This document shows, piece by piece, positions 49,227 to 57,775 of a stretch of DNA of 64,000 nt. The notes beneath the pieces are model-generated. The model was not told where the DNA came from. It ran no database searches and saw only the letters and a list, made by a program, of their open reading frames with translations. The stretch's first letter is position 1. The number at the start of each line of letters is the position of its first letter. The DNA is from Polaromonas sp. (GTDB lineage Bacteria > Pseudomonadota > Gammaproteobacteria > Burkholderiales > Burkholderiaceae_C), in NCBI RefSeq assembly GCF_030689685.1, contig NZ_JAUYEY010000046.1, positions 1-64,000 on the forward strand, in the 5' to 3' direction. The position numbers and the translations under genes are program-made.

Positions 49227-49634
49227 TTAAAGGCGGAAGCAGCAGTGGCGGACCGCGACCGATTGCGTGCTGATGCGTGCCAGCAGTGGCGCCTGTAGGC
49301 AAACGCCTGCGGGCGGCGATCTCACGCGGGCCAGCGGGTAGTCGCTGGTCATCGCGGCCAACGATGTGAGGCCGGGCAACTGGAACTTATCGGAGGTCTG
49401 CGGGTCAGACTTGCAATGGGCAGCGCAGAGACTGGGTTGCTCGTCGTCCATCGTGAGTGTCATCGACTCGGCGCAAGGCATGCCGGAACTTGCCGTCATG
49501 TCGGGCTGCTGCGCCTCCGCCCCGGCAGCCATCGCGCCCGGACAGACATGGGTGGCCATCGCCAGTTGCATGAATAGCAGGCTCATCAGTGCAAAAACCA
49601 CGGTGACAAAGCGTTGGCGGCGGTTCTGGGTCAT
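49227..49634 (-). CDS. Secreted Cys/His/Met-containing protein of unknown function
   Basis: A 135-aa protein with a signal peptide (FVTVVFALMSLLFMQLAMA) and a mature part with Cys in THVCPGAM, GMPCAESMTLTMDD, CAAHCKSD and a final HCCF. Possible metal ligands and its place upstream of cusCBA suggest copper or mercury handling; I know no named family. The ATG at 49632-49634 (MTQNRRQ) was chosen over the longer frame, because the extra residues upstream belong to a decayed HMA fragment. Confidence 0.6.
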   Translation of the reverse strand: MTQNRRQRFVTVVFALMSLLFMQLAMATHVCPGAMAAGAEAQQPDMTASSGMPCAESMTLTMDDEQPSLCAAHCKSDPQTSDKFQLPGLTSLAAMTSDYPLARVRSPPAGVCLQAPLLARISTQSVAVRHCCFRL

Positions 49635-49724
49635 GGGGTGAGGGAGGTGGGCGGTAGCTGCAGGTATCCAAGCAACAGACTTGGAGTTTAAGCCTATTGA
49701 GCAGTCCGCGTGAGGAAAGTTCCT

Positions 49725-49844
49725 GACGATTGCCTCCTGCCGTTTGCTTGCCAGGTCGACTTCAGGTGACACCTCGCCGGGAAGTTTATTGAACGCTTTC
49801 TCCATGCGCGCCATGCAAGAAGCGAAGGTCATGCCCGTGTACGT
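49725..49844 (-). pseudogene. Fragment of a P-type ATPase metal-binding (HMA) domain
   Basis: The minus frame reads TYTGMTFASCMARMEKAFNK, then LPGEVSPEVDLASKRQEAIV. This is the HMA pattern GMTCASCxxRxExAL...LPGVxxAxVNLAT with the first metal Cys replaced by Phe. A TGA stop stands just before it and no ATPase follows. It is a relic of the N-terminus of a copper-type ATPase. Confidence 0.7.
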
Positions 49845-49929
49845 TCAGGCGCAAAGATTGCTCGACCACCGAATAGACGGCGTTGTGGTGGGCATCAGCA
49901 TAGCTGCTGGCGTCCAATGCCACCACCAG

Positions 49930-50337
49930 TCAACGCGCCTGAAGCGAGGAAATCAACGGGCAGGACACAGTTCCTCGTGCGGCGTGGCATCTTTTGACCA
50001 ATGTGTCCAGCGCCGTCTCAATGCGGCGCAGGTCGCCCAGTTTTAGATGCACGTCCCGCAACTTTCGCTCAGCCAGTCCCTGCGCCTCCCGGCATTGGGT
50101 GCCGTCTTCGAGTTTTAGAAGCTCGGCGATTTCGTCCAGACTGAAGCCCAGGCGCTGCGCAGATTTTACGAATTTCACACGCTGGACCTCGGCATCGCCG
50201 TAGCGCCGGATACTCCCATACGGACGCTCCGGTTCGTCGAGCAGTCCCTTGCGTTGGTAGAAACGGATGGTTTCGACATTGACGCCGGCTGAGGTGGCAA
50301 ATGCGCCAATCGTCAGGGTGGGCACACTGTGTTTCAT
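49930..50337 (-). CDS. merR: Mercuric resistance regulator MerR
   Basis: A 135-aa MerR-family activator/repressor. Helix-turn-helix at the N-terminus ([20 protein letters not shown]), a coiled dimer helix, and the three mercury ligands Cys82, Cys117 and Cys126 at exactly the positions of the Tn501 protein. It is divergent from merT and binds the 19-bp-spaced promoter between them. Confidence 0.95.
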   Translation of the reverse strand: MKHSVPTLTIGAFATSAGVNVETIRFYQRKGLLDEPERPYGSIRRYGDAEVQRVKFVKSAQRLGFSLDEIAELLKLEDGTQCREAQGLAERKLRDVHLKLGDLRRIETALDTLVKRCHAARGTVSCPLISSLQAR

Positions 50338-50341
50338 GGGC

Positions 50342-50372
50342 TTGACTCCGTACTTGACTACGGAAGTAATCT
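50342..50372 (+). promoter_or_regulatory. MerR-controlled promoter of merTP
   Basis: TTGACT (50342-50347) and TAATCT (50367-50372) are 19 bp apart, the over-long spacing typical of MerR promoters, with the dyad CCGTACTTGACTACGG in the spacer close to the mer operator of Tn501. Confidence 0.88.
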
Positions 50373-50379
50373 TACGCTC

Positions 50380-50760
50380 ATGAAACCCAGTTTGCCTACC
50401 AACTCGCCGCCTTCGCAGCAGCCAATGGCTCCCACGGCCTTGATCGCAGGTGGCATGGCGGCTTTTCTCGCTTCGGCCTGCTGCTTTGGGCCGCTGGTGC
50501 TTCTGTTGCTTGGTTTCAGCGGAGCCTGGATCGGCAATCTCGCCGCGCTTGAACCTTACCGCCCGGTGTTTGTCGCAGTGGCAGGGGTGGCTTTGTATGT
50601 TGCCGGACGGCGTATATACCGCCCCTTGCAGCAGTGCGCAGCGGGCGAGATGTGCGCTTTGCCCCAGGTGCGTGCAACCTACAAAGCATGCTTTTGGCTG
50701 GTAGTGATTTTGGTACTGCTTGCGCTTGCTTTCCCGTATGTCTTGCCCTTGTTCTATTAA
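50380..50760 (+). CDS. merT: Mercuric transport protein MerT
   Basis: MerT (126 aa) carries Hg(II) across the inner membrane. Three hydrophobic helices are visible, the first with the vicinal cysteines in [17 protein letters not shown], and the loop between helices 2 and 3 holds the second pair in [14 protein letters not shown]. It starts at the ATG at 50380, 8 bp after the -10 box. An N-terminal extension of about 18 residues before the first helix is normal. Confidence 0.94.
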   Translation: MKPSLPTNSPPSQQPMAPTALIAGGMAAFLASACCFGPLVLLLLGFSGAWIGNLAALEPYRPVFVAVAGVALYVAGRRIYRPLQQCAAGEMCALPQVRATYKACFWLVVILVLLALAFPYVLPLFY

Positions 50761-50771
50761 AGGAGTTGTTC

Positions 50772-51059
50772 ATGAAACATCTGATGGCCCTATCCGTTTT
50801 TCTGGCCGCTTCGGTAAATCCGGTTTGGGGTACACCTCAAACAGTGACTTTGTCGGTGCCCGGCATGACCTGTTCTGCCTGCCCCATCACAGTCAAGGTG
50901 GCGCTGAGTAAAACACCCGGCGTTGAGAAGGCCGAGGTCAGCTACGAAAAACGTCAGGCGAGGGTGGTGTTTGACAATGCTAAAACCAGCGCCACCGTGC
51001 TTACTCAGGCCACCGCCAACGCGGGTTATCCCTCCAGCGTGATTGGCACGGGTAAATGA
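50772..51059 (+). CDS. merP: Periplasmic mercury-binding protein MerP
   Basis: A 95-aa precursor with a signal peptide (LMALSVFLAASVNPVWG) and a single HMA-like domain: VPGMTCSACPITVKVAL with the CxxC mercury site, and KAEVSYEKRQARVVFD. It delivers Hg(II) to MerT. The ATG follows AAAGGAG at 50759-50765, a strong ribosome-binding site. Confidence 0.95.
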   Translation: MKHLMALSVFLAASVNPVWGTPQTVTLSVPGMTCSACPITVKVALSKTPGVEKAEVSYEKRQARVVFDNAKTSATVLTQATANAGYPSSVIGTGK

Positions 51060-51283
51060 GTTTGGTGGTTTTGGGCTCGACCCTGACCTGCCCGGCCTGC
51101 GCTCACCAAAAGGCTGAACAGATGCCGACAGAGGCGTGCCAATGGTTTTACGAGTGCGGGCAGTGTCATGCGCTGTTGCGGCCGAAGCGTGGGGACTGCT
51201 GTGTGTTCTGCTCATACGGAAGCGTGCCTTGCCCGCCCATTCAGCAAGCAGGCCGTGCGTCGGCTTGTTGCGGCACAGGCTGA
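51056..51283 (+). CDS. GDCCVxC domain protein
   Basis: A 75-aa soluble protein with several cysteines: LTCPACAHQKAEQMP, YECGQCHALL, GDCCVFCSYG and a final ACCG. The GDCCVxC domain is often found next to mer genes; its role is unknown, possibly mercury binding. Its ATG overlaps the merP stop (ATGA), so it is translationally coupled. No merA follows. Confidence 0.88.
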   Translation: MSLVVLGSTLTCPACAHQKAEQMPTEACQWFYECGQCHALLRPKRGDCCVFCSYGSVPCPPIQQAGRASACCGTG

Positions 51284-51632
51284 TCGCTCTACCGTGCAGG
51301 GTACTGGTTGATTTACCCCCGAGACGGACATGTAGGTTGTAGCCTACCCCGTAAAATGGTAATCTCCAACCATTTCGCGCTGCGGTGATTGCAGTATGAA
51401 ATTGCTACTGTGGACTCGGCGACCGCTCGGGAGACCGCCATCGTCCGGCACATGGTGTGGGTGGACCAGACGCTACGATGTCTGGTACTGCAACCCGAAA
51501 ATATCGAAACATGAAAGCGCGCTTTCGCACCCATGTGCCTCGAAGGGCTCTGCATACCGCGTCCACTTGACAAAGATCAACAGACCCCCTCGGGGCGCCG
51601 AATAGGATGAATCACTCTTTAATCATGTTCCC
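51284..51632. other. 349-bp gap with several dyads and an FNR-like promoter
   Basis: No convincing gene. It holds dyads GTAGG/CCTAC (51332-51347) and AAATGG/CCATTT (51354-51375), which might be a terminator-like structure and an operator, and the FNR-type promoter at its right end. The central part has no recognisable content. Confidence 0.5.
51567..51608 (+). promoter_or_regulatory. FNR/Anr-type promoter of the copper genes
   Basis: TTGACAAAGATCAA (51567-51580) matches the FNR consensus TTGAT-N4-ATCAA at 9 of 10 fixed bases. A TAGGAT -10 box lies at 51603-51608, so the site centre would be at -41.5, the class II activator position. The gene that follows starts at 51633. Confidence 0.65.
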
Positions 51633-52076
51633 ATGAAACTTCTTTCCAGCACCTTTGCCAAACGCAACACCGCTTTCATGGTGTTGCTGGTGTGGGTGTT
51701 CGCACTGGCTTCCGGTGTCGCCAATGCCTGTCTGCTCGAAGCGCGCGGCACCCATGGGCATCCGACGGCGACCAGTCACGCTGGCTCAGCGGCAACGCCC
51801 GCGATCTCGGCTGGCCATGCCGGGGCCGTCGTCGGCCACGACGAAAACCCAAACAGTTCCAGAGCCCCATGCCTGAAGGCGTGTGAGGATATTGCGCAGT
51901 CCCTGCCGAAGCAGGATTTGACGGCTGCGCATACAGACCCCGGCCCAGCGCCGCTGGTTTCGGTTCTCTGGACGGCGGCAACCCCTGTGGTTCCGGCGTT
52001 TCGTCAGTTGGACAGGGTGCGGCCATTGGCCCCCGAGCGGCCTATCAGGCTGCGTTATTCGCGGCTGGCGCTTTAG
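51633..52076 (+). CDS. Secreted protein of unknown function, copper region
   Basis: A 147-aa protein with a signal peptide (FMVLLVWVFALASGVANA), then a His/Ala-rich linker (THGHPTATSHAGSAA) and Cys in ACLLEARG and APCLKACED. The mature part resembles small periplasmic proteins found next to copper oxidases, but I know no family name. It is the first gene after the FNR-like promoter. Confidence 0.6.
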   Translation: MKLLSSTFAKRNTAFMVLLVWVFALASGVANACLLEARGTHGHPTATSHAGSAATPAISAGHAGAVVGHDENPNSSRAPCLKACEDIAQSLPKQDLTAAHTDPGPAPLVSVLWTAATPVVPAFRQLDRVRPLAPERPIRLRYSRLAL

Positions 52077-52243
52077 CCGCCCGTTGAACCTGGCGCGGAC
52101 TTTCCCGATCCCCGCCCTCTCTTTTTTCACCCCTACAGGCCAATGTGCCGGGCCACAGTCGGCAACGGGTGTCATGACGTCTGCGCCGTGACGCCGCCAG
52201 AATGCGTCCTCTTTCTTTTTCACCAACCCACCAGGAGTCTTTC

Positions 52244-52648
52244 ATGACCACTTTTCGATTTATCCCTCTCGCCCTTGCCCTGACCGCTGCCACTACCCTG
52301 GTTGCCTGCAACACCGCCCCGTCGATGCCAATGGCCATGGCCGCCGCGCCACGCGCGGCCCAGCCTGACCACCTGGCACATATGGACACGCAGACAAAAG
52401 CGATGCAGGCCATGCAGGAAAAAATGATGGCTGCCAAAACCCCCGAAGAGCGCAGTAAGTTGATGGCCGACCACATGAAATCCATGCAGGACGGCATGAA
52501 GATGATGGAGGGCATGGCCAGCCCCGGCATGGGCGGCATGGGGGGTGACATGAGCGCCCGCCACGCGATGATGGAAAAACGCATGGCGATGATGCAGACC
52601 ATGATGAAAATGATGATGGAGCGGATGCCTGCCGCGCCAGCACGGTAA
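52244..52648 (+). CDS. Met-rich lipoprotein
   Basis: A 134-aa protein with a lipobox (LVAC at the end of the signal) and an extremely Met-rich mature part (MKSMQDGMKMMEGMASPGMG, MMEKRMAMMQTMMKMMMERM). Met clusters like these bind Cu(I)/Ag(I) in periplasmic copper proteins. It starts after CAGGAGTCTTTC and ends 10 bp before the multicopper oxidase gene, so it is probably a copper-binding accessory of that operon. Confidence 0.75.
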   Translation: MTTFRFIPLALALTAATTLVACNTAPSMPMAMAAAPRAAQPDHLAHMDTQTKAMQAMQEKMMAAKTPEERSKLMADHMKSMQDGMKMMEGMASPGMGGMGGDMSARHAMMEKRMAMMQTMMKMMMERMPAAPAR

Positions 52649-52658
52649 CGGGAAGCGC

Positions 52659-54305
52659 ATGATGCGAAGACGACAGTTGTTCCAATTTGCCGGTGTGGCG
52701 GCCGTGGCCGCTGCCGGCGGCGCCGCCTGGATGTATTACGGATCGGGACGCTCCACCGCGCTGGCAGGCGGGCCGTTTCGCCACTACCCGTTCGACCCGG
52801 TGGCCGCTGAGAATTTTCAGCAAAAGCTGTTCATTCCAGTAGGCGAGGGGCCGTTTGGCGTGCTGGATCTCGCCGGGCCCCTGAAAATCCGCGCCACTGC
52901 GGCCAGCTTTCCTCTCCTGCCCGGCCGCGAATCACCGTTCCTCCTGTACCAAACCGAACAGGCGGGCAAGGCCTACCAGAATCCGATTCTGCGCATCGAG
53001 AGCGGCGCGCGCTTCACGGCCAGTTTGGAGAACGGGCTGGCGGAATCGACCATCATTCACTGGCACGGCCTGCATGTGCCCGCCGCCATGGACGGTCATC
53101 CGGCCAGCGTCATAGCGCCGGGTGGCCGTTACGACTATGACTTCACGGTACGGGATCGCGGCGGCACATACTGGTATCACACGCACGCGCACAACCTGAC
53201 CGCCAAGCAGGCCTATTACGGTCTGGCAAGCTTCTTCCTGGTGGATGACGACGACCAGCGCAGAGTCAACAAGGCATTTGATCTGCAGCTGGGCGTCACT
53301 GACCTGCCCCTGGTCATCCAGGACAAGCAGTTCGACGCGCAGGGCAAGCTCTTGTACCAGCCGGGTGTGCATGAAGCCATGATGGGCTGGCTCGGTGACA
53401 TCGTGCTGGCCAACCTGACGCCCAATGCAGTGCAGGCCGTCACGCCGCGCACCTACCGCCTGCGGCTGCTCAACGGCTCGAACGCGCGTATCTACCGGCT
53501 TGCCTTTGTCAAGGGCAGCACGCCGCTGGATTTCACCGTGATCGGCACCGACGGTGGCCTGATCGAGCGGCCGGAAACGGTGAGCGAGGCCTTTCTCGCA
53601 CCGGGGGAGCGCCTCGATGTGCTGCTCGACGCCGGGCAGGCGCAGGTCGGTGAGGACATCTTCCTCAAGAGTCTGACGTTCGATGCCATGGAGAATGAAG
53701 GTTCCGCTGGAGGCATGCCGGGCATGGGCGGCATGGGCATGGGACGGATGATGGCCGGCATGAGCTCGTCACGGCTGCCGCTGGGCCATGAGTTCAACGT
53801 GTTGAAGCTGTCGGTCACGGCCGGGGAACGCGTCGTCGCCAAGCTGCCGACCACGCTGTCCCAGGTCAAGCCGATTCCCACTGAGGGCGCCGCGCAGCGC
53901 AAGATCGAACTGTCGATGGGGCAAATGCGTTTTCTGATCAACGGACGCACCTTCAAAATGGATGAGATTGCGTTCGACGTCAAACGCGGCGCGGTGGAAA
54001 TCTGGAACATCAGCAACCCGACGCTGGGCATACCGCACCCGATGCACATCCACGGTTTTTCGTTCCAGGTACTGGAACGGATCGGCAGCCCGCCCCAACT
54101 TGCGGCCACGGCGCGTTTCGGCAAAGGCCGTACGGTGAGCGACCTCGGCTGGAAGGACACCGTGCTGGTCTGGCCTGGCGAAACGGTGCGGGTGGCGATC
54201 AACTTTACCCACGACTTTCCCGGCGACCAGACCTATGTGTTTCATTGCCACAACCTGGAACACGCGGATGCCGGGATGATGATCAACTTTCGGGTGCAAG
54301 CGTGA
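52659..54305 (+). CDS. Multicopper oxidase (CueO/CopA-like)
   Basis: A periplasmic oxidase of 548 aa. A twin-arginine-like start (MMRRRQLFQFAGVAAV) suggests Tat export. Copper ligands are His134/His136 (HWHGLH), His174/His176 (HTHAH), His460 onward (HPMHIHGFSF) and Cys530 with its His (FHCHNLEHADAGMM). A Met-rich stretch (GMPGMGGMGMGRMMAGM) resembles the CueO substrate loop that oxidises Cu(I). It follows the Met-rich lipoprotein and precedes DUF2933. Confidence 0.93.
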   Translation: MMRRRQLFQFAGVAAVAAAGGAAWMYYGSGRSTALAGGPFRHYPFDPVAAENFQQKLFIPVGEGPFGVLDLAGPLKIRATAASFPLLPGRESPFLLYQTEQAGKAYQNPILRIESGARFTASLENGLAESTIIHWHGLHVPAAMDGHPASVIAPGGRYDYDFTVRDRGGTYWYHTHAHNLTAKQAYYGLASFFLVDDDDQRRVNKAFDLQLGVTDLPLVIQDKQFDAQGKLLYQPGVHEAMMGWLGDIVLANLTPNAVQAVTPRTYRLRLLNGSNARIYRLAFVKGSTPLDFTVIGTDGGLIERPETVSEAFLAPGERLDVLLDAGQAQVGEDIFLKSLTFDAMENEGSAGGMPGMGGMGMGRMMAGMSSSRLPLGHEFNVLKLSVTAGERVVAKLPTTLSQVKPIPTEGAAQRKIELSMGQMRFLINGRTFKMDEIAFDVKRGAVEIWNISNPTLGIPHPMHIHGFSFQVLERIGSPPQLAATARFGKGRTVSDLGWKDTVLVWPGETVRVAINFTHDFPGDQTYVFHCHNLEHADAGMMINFRVQA

Positions 54306-54354
54306 AAGCCGATCAATGAGGCAAGTGTAGGCAGTTCAACCTCTGGAGATTCAG

Positions 54355-54657
54355 ATGGAACACGAAAGCAGTCAGGGTCAACAACCCGGTCAGATGACCC
54401 CACCGCCATTCTGGCGTTCAAGATACGGAATCGGTCTGATCGTGTTCGGTGCTGTTGCCGCGTACTTTTTGCTGACGGAGCACCGTGCCCACTTCTTCGG
54501 CGCGTTGCCGTTCCTGCTGTTACTGGCCTGCCCGCTGATGCATGTCTTCATGCACGGGGGTCATGGTGGTGGCCATGCCGGACACCACGGTGGCAACAAA
54601 CCGGATTCGAACCATCCCGTGGTTCAGCCTGAATCCCCCACCAGAGAACAACCATGA
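54355..54657 (+). CDS. DUF2933 family membrane protein
   Basis: A 100-aa protein with two hydrophobic helices (IGLIVFGAVAAYFLLTE and LPFLLLLACPLMHVFMH) and a His/Gly-rich tail (GGHGGGHAGHHGG). DUF2933 members occur in copper loci; the helix end and tail could bind metal. It overlaps the next gene by 4 bp. Confidence 0.85.
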   Translation: MEHESSQGQQPGQMTPPPFWRSRYGIGLIVFGAVAAYFLLTEHRAHFFGALPFLLLLACPLMHVFMHGGHGGGHAGHHGGNKPDSNHPVVQPESPTREQP

Positions 54658-55304
54658 CAAATGACACCTCTGCCTACGGACTCTGGACGCTCGTCATCCT
54701 CAATTCGGCCATATTTCTGATGTTTGCTTTCAGCTTCTTCAAGCCACAGACCGCGCGCGACTGGCGCACCTTCGGCGCGTTTGCAGGCTTTGTCGTCGCG
54801 CTGTTTGTGGAGATGTATGGCTTCCCGTTAAGCATTTACCTGATGTCGGGCTGGCTACAGACCAGATTTCCGGGCCTCGATCTGCTGTCTCACAACTCCG
54901 GTCACTTGTGGTCAACGCTTCTTGGCGACAAGGGAGACCCGCACTTCAGCCCACTGCACATTGCAAGTTATGCCTTTCTCGGCTTTGGTTTTTATCTTTT
55001 GTCGAGTGCGTGGAACGTGCTGTACCACGCGCAGCGCAGGGGTACATTGGCCACGACCGGGGCTTATGCACGTATCCGACATCCGCAGTACGTGGCTTTC
55101 GTGCTTATCCTGCTGGGCTTTCTGCTGCAGTGGCCAACGCTGCTCACCTTGCTGATGTTTCCTATCCTGCTGGTGATGTATGGACGGCTCGCGATCACAG
55201 AAGAAAAGCAGATGGGCAAGCAGTTTGGCGCCGAGTTTGAAGCCTACGCTGCACGCACGCCTCGTTTCTTGCCATCGTTCAAACAACAAATTTCCGCCGG
55301 CTAA
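54654..55304 (+). CDS. Isoprenylcysteine-carboxyl-methyltransferase-like membrane protein
   Basis: A 216-aa membrane protein with five or more helices. The ICMT/PEMT motif is clear in the second half: TTGAYARIRHPQYVAFVLIL and the C-terminal EEKQMGKQFGAEFEAYAART with the conserved Glu. Bacterial relatives in copper loci have unknown substrates. It overlaps DUF2933 (ATGA) and precedes the ATPase by 52 bp. Confidence 0.82.
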   Translation: MTNDTSAYGLWTLVILNSAIFLMFAFSFFKPQTARDWRTFGAFAGFVVALFVEMYGFPLSIYLMSGWLQTRFPGLDLLSHNSGHLWSTLLGDKGDPHFSPLHIASYAFLGFGFYLLSSAWNVLYHAQRRGTLATTGAYARIRHPQYVAFVLILLGFLLQWPTLLTLLMFPILLVMYGRLAITEEKQMGKQFGAEFEAYAARTPRFLPSFKQQISAG

Positions 55305-55356
55305 AAGCCACCGACCTCACTGTTTATACCTGCGACATCTCTGGTTGGGAATCATC

Positions 55357-57741
55357 ATGAAAACAAGCACCATCGAAGTCGCAGAGCTGGTCTCTACCCT
55401 GAGCGCAGTGGGGGTCGAGCGCCAGCTCGAAACAGTCACTGGCGTCCACCACGCAGACGTGAACTACGTCGCCGGCAGCGCCACGGTGCATTACGATGAA
55501 TCCAAAGTCACGCTGGAAGTTATCCGCAAACGGGTAAGCGACTGTGGCTACCACTGCCGCGGTGAACTTCTTCCCACGCATGTCTGTAGCACAGCAGACC
55601 ATCAGGCCAGCGCTGAGGGTCACGCGGGCCACGGGGAACATCGCGCCCCTGTAGCGACGGGCGGCACGCTGGCGCAAGACAAAGCCGACATGATGCACGA
55701 CATGGGCCATGCACCGGGTATGTCCATGCAGGACATGGCGCGCGATATGCGCAACCGCTTTCTGGTGGCCCTGGTGTTTGCCATTCCTGTCTTTCTGTAC
55801 TCGCCAATGGGAGAAATGTTCGGCGATTTTCCTGCACCGTTCGGACTGGATCGCAAGCTCTTTCTGTTTGTCGCCGCTACCGGGGCCATCGCCTACCCGG
55901 GTTGGCCTTTCCTCATCGCTGCCTGGCGGTCTGCCCGGAACAAAGTCGCCAACATGGCGACGCTGGTTGTGCTTTCGGTCGGCACGGGCTACATCTTCAG
56001 CGTCGGCGCCACCTTCTTCTACGAGGGGGAAGTGTTCTACGAAGCGTCAGCTGTGCTTCTGGTGTTCATTCTGTTGGGTCACTGGCTTGAGATGCGGGCC
56101 CGCGCCGGCGCCTCTGACGCGATTCGTGCGTTGATGGACCTGGCCCCGCCGTTGGCCACGGTGGTGCGCAACGGCACTGAAACCAAGGTTCCCACCTCCG
56201 AGGTGCTGGTCGGCGAAATGGTTGTCATCAAACCCGGTGACAAGATTCCGGTCGATGGCGAAATCACTGAAGGCAGCTCGCAAGTCGATGAGTCCATGTT
56301 GACGGGCGAGTCGATGCCAATCAAAAAAATGACCGGTGACTCGGTGATCGGCGCCACCATCAACAAGAGCGGAAGCTTTATCTACAAGGCGACCAAGGTG
56401 GGGGCCGACACAGCCCTTGCGCAAATCGTCAAGCTGGTTCAGGAGGCGCAGAACTCGAAGGCGCCAGGGCAACTGCTGGCTGATCGGGCGTCGCAGTGGC
56501 TGGTGTTGGCCGCCATCGTCATCGGCTTGTTGACCTTCAGTGTCTGGTTCTGGGTGCTGGGCGAGACTTTGCTGTTCGCTCTGACACTCACCATCACGGT
56601 GTTCGTGATCGCCTGTCCCGACGCGTTGGGGCTGGCAACACCCATGGCCATCATGGTGGGAACCGGCTTGGGTGCCATGAACGGCATTCTGTTCAAGAAC
56701 GCTTCCGCACTTGAAAATGCCACCAAACTGACTGTCATCGTCTTCGACAAGACCGGCACGCTGACCCTGGGCCAGCCGGATGTGGTCGAGATGGTGACGG
56801 CCGAAGGCGTCAGCGAGGCGCAATTGCTTGCTACCGCGGCAGCTGTGGAAAAGTTCTCCGAGCACCCGCTGGCGCATGCGATTCTCAAGCGGGTGGGCAC
56901 TGCTACCGTAGAGATTGCCACGGACTTCACCAATATTGATGGACAGGGCGCTCGCGCCACCATCGGCGCAGACACCGTCTTTCTGGGCAACCGCAAACTG
57001 ATGCAGGCTGAGAACGTCAGCCTCGACGCGCTGTCGTCTGAGGCGGCGCGGCTGGAAAGCGGCGGACGCACTGCAGTGCATGTCGCCCGTGCGGGAAAAC
57101 TCATAGGCCTGATTGCCATTGCAGACGCAATTCGTCCGACGTCCAAGGCCACCATCGCCAAGCTGCAGCAACGCGGCGTCAAGGTGGCGATGATGACCGG
57201 CGACAACCAGGCAACGGCCGACCGTATTGGCAAAGAGTTGGGTATCGACATTGTGCTGGCCGAAGTCCTGCCGGGTCAAAAAGCAGAGAGGATCAAGGCG
57301 TTGCAGGATCAGGGCAACAAGGTGGGCATGGTCGGTGACGGCATCAACGATGCGCCCGCATTGACCCAGGCAGATGTGGGTTTCGCCATTGGCGCGGGCA
57401 CCGACGTGGCCATGGAAAGCGCGCAGGTGGTGCTGATGAAAAGCGACCCCTACGATGTGGTTGGCGCCATCGAGTTGTCGCGTGCCACGCTGCGCAAGAT
57501 GCATCAGAACCTCTGGTGGGCGGTGGCCTACAACGTCATTGCCTTTCCCGTGGCAGCCGGCATTTTTTATCCATTTACTCTCTCCCCGGAAATTGCGGCG
57601 CTGACCATGTCGGGCAGTTCCGCGCTGGTGGCGCTGAACGCACTGATGCTCAAGCGCACCAGGCTAGCCGGTATCAAACCTGCGCGGGACGGGAAGGCAT
57701 CAGCCACAACCTCGCCAGCCGTGTCCGGGCCATCGGCATGA
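55357..57741 (+). CDS. P1B-type metal-transporting ATPase with CPD motif
   Basis: A 794-aa ATPase of the copper group with unusual features. An N-terminal HMA-like domain (TVHYDESKVTLEVIRKRVSD) lacks the CxxC pair and is followed by a His/Met-rich linker. Eight membrane helices follow; the ion-site motif is Cys420-Pro421-Asp422 (ACPDALGLATP) instead of CPC. The phosphorylation site is Asp464 (DKTGTLT), TGES is in MLTGESMPIKK, the HP motif in SEHPLAHAI, and the hinge MVGDGINDAPAL. Helix 7 YN and helix 8 MSGSS fit Cu(I) pumps. Direction and ion remain open. Confidence 0.9.
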   Translation: MKTSTIEVAELVSTLSAVGVERQLETVTGVHHADVNYVAGSATVHYDESKVTLEVIRKRVSDCGYHCRGELLPTHVCSTADHQASAEGHAGHGEHRAPVATGGTLAQDKADMMHDMGHAPGMSMQDMARDMRNRFLVALVFAIPVFLYSPMGEMFGDFPAPFGLDRKLFLFVAATGAIAYPGWPFLIAAWRSARNKVANMATLVVLSVGTGYIFSVGATFFYEGEVFYEASAVLLVFILLGHWLEMRARAGASDAIRALMDLAPPLATVVRNGTETKVPTSEVLVGEMVVIKPGDKIPVDGEITEGSSQVDESMLTGESMPIKKMTGDSVIGATINKSGSFIYKATKVGADTALAQIVKLVQEAQNSKAPGQLLADRASQWLVLAAIVIGLLTFSVWFWVLGETLLFALTLTITVFVIACPDALGLATPMAIMVGTGLGAMNGILFKNASALENATKLTVIVFDKTGTLTLGQPDVVEMVTAEGVSEAQLLATAAAVEKFSEHPLAHAILKRVGTATVEIATDFTNIDGQGARATIGADTVFLGNRKLMQAENVSLDALSSEAARLESGGRTAVHVARAGKLIGLIAIADAIRPTSKATIAKLQQRGVKVAMMTGDNQATADRIGKELGIDIVLAEVLPGQKAERIKALQDQGNKVGMVGDGINDAPALTQADVGFAIGAGTDVAMESAQVVLMKSDPYDVVGAIELSRATLRKMHQNLWWAVAYNVIAFPVAAGIFYPFTLSPEIAALTMSGSSALVALNALMLKRTRLAGIKPARDGKASATTSPAVSGPSA

Positions 57742-57775
57742 ACCAACGCATCAATCCCCCACCAGAAAGCCGTTC

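Noticed and set aside
51396-51605. A 69-codon frame in the gap before the copper genes
   Set aside because: No ribosome-binding site or similarity, and it overlaps the FNR-like promoter region.
56047-57504. A 485-codon open frame opposite the P-type ATPase
   Set aside because: Antisense of a gene with all ATPase motifs; no start signal or family.
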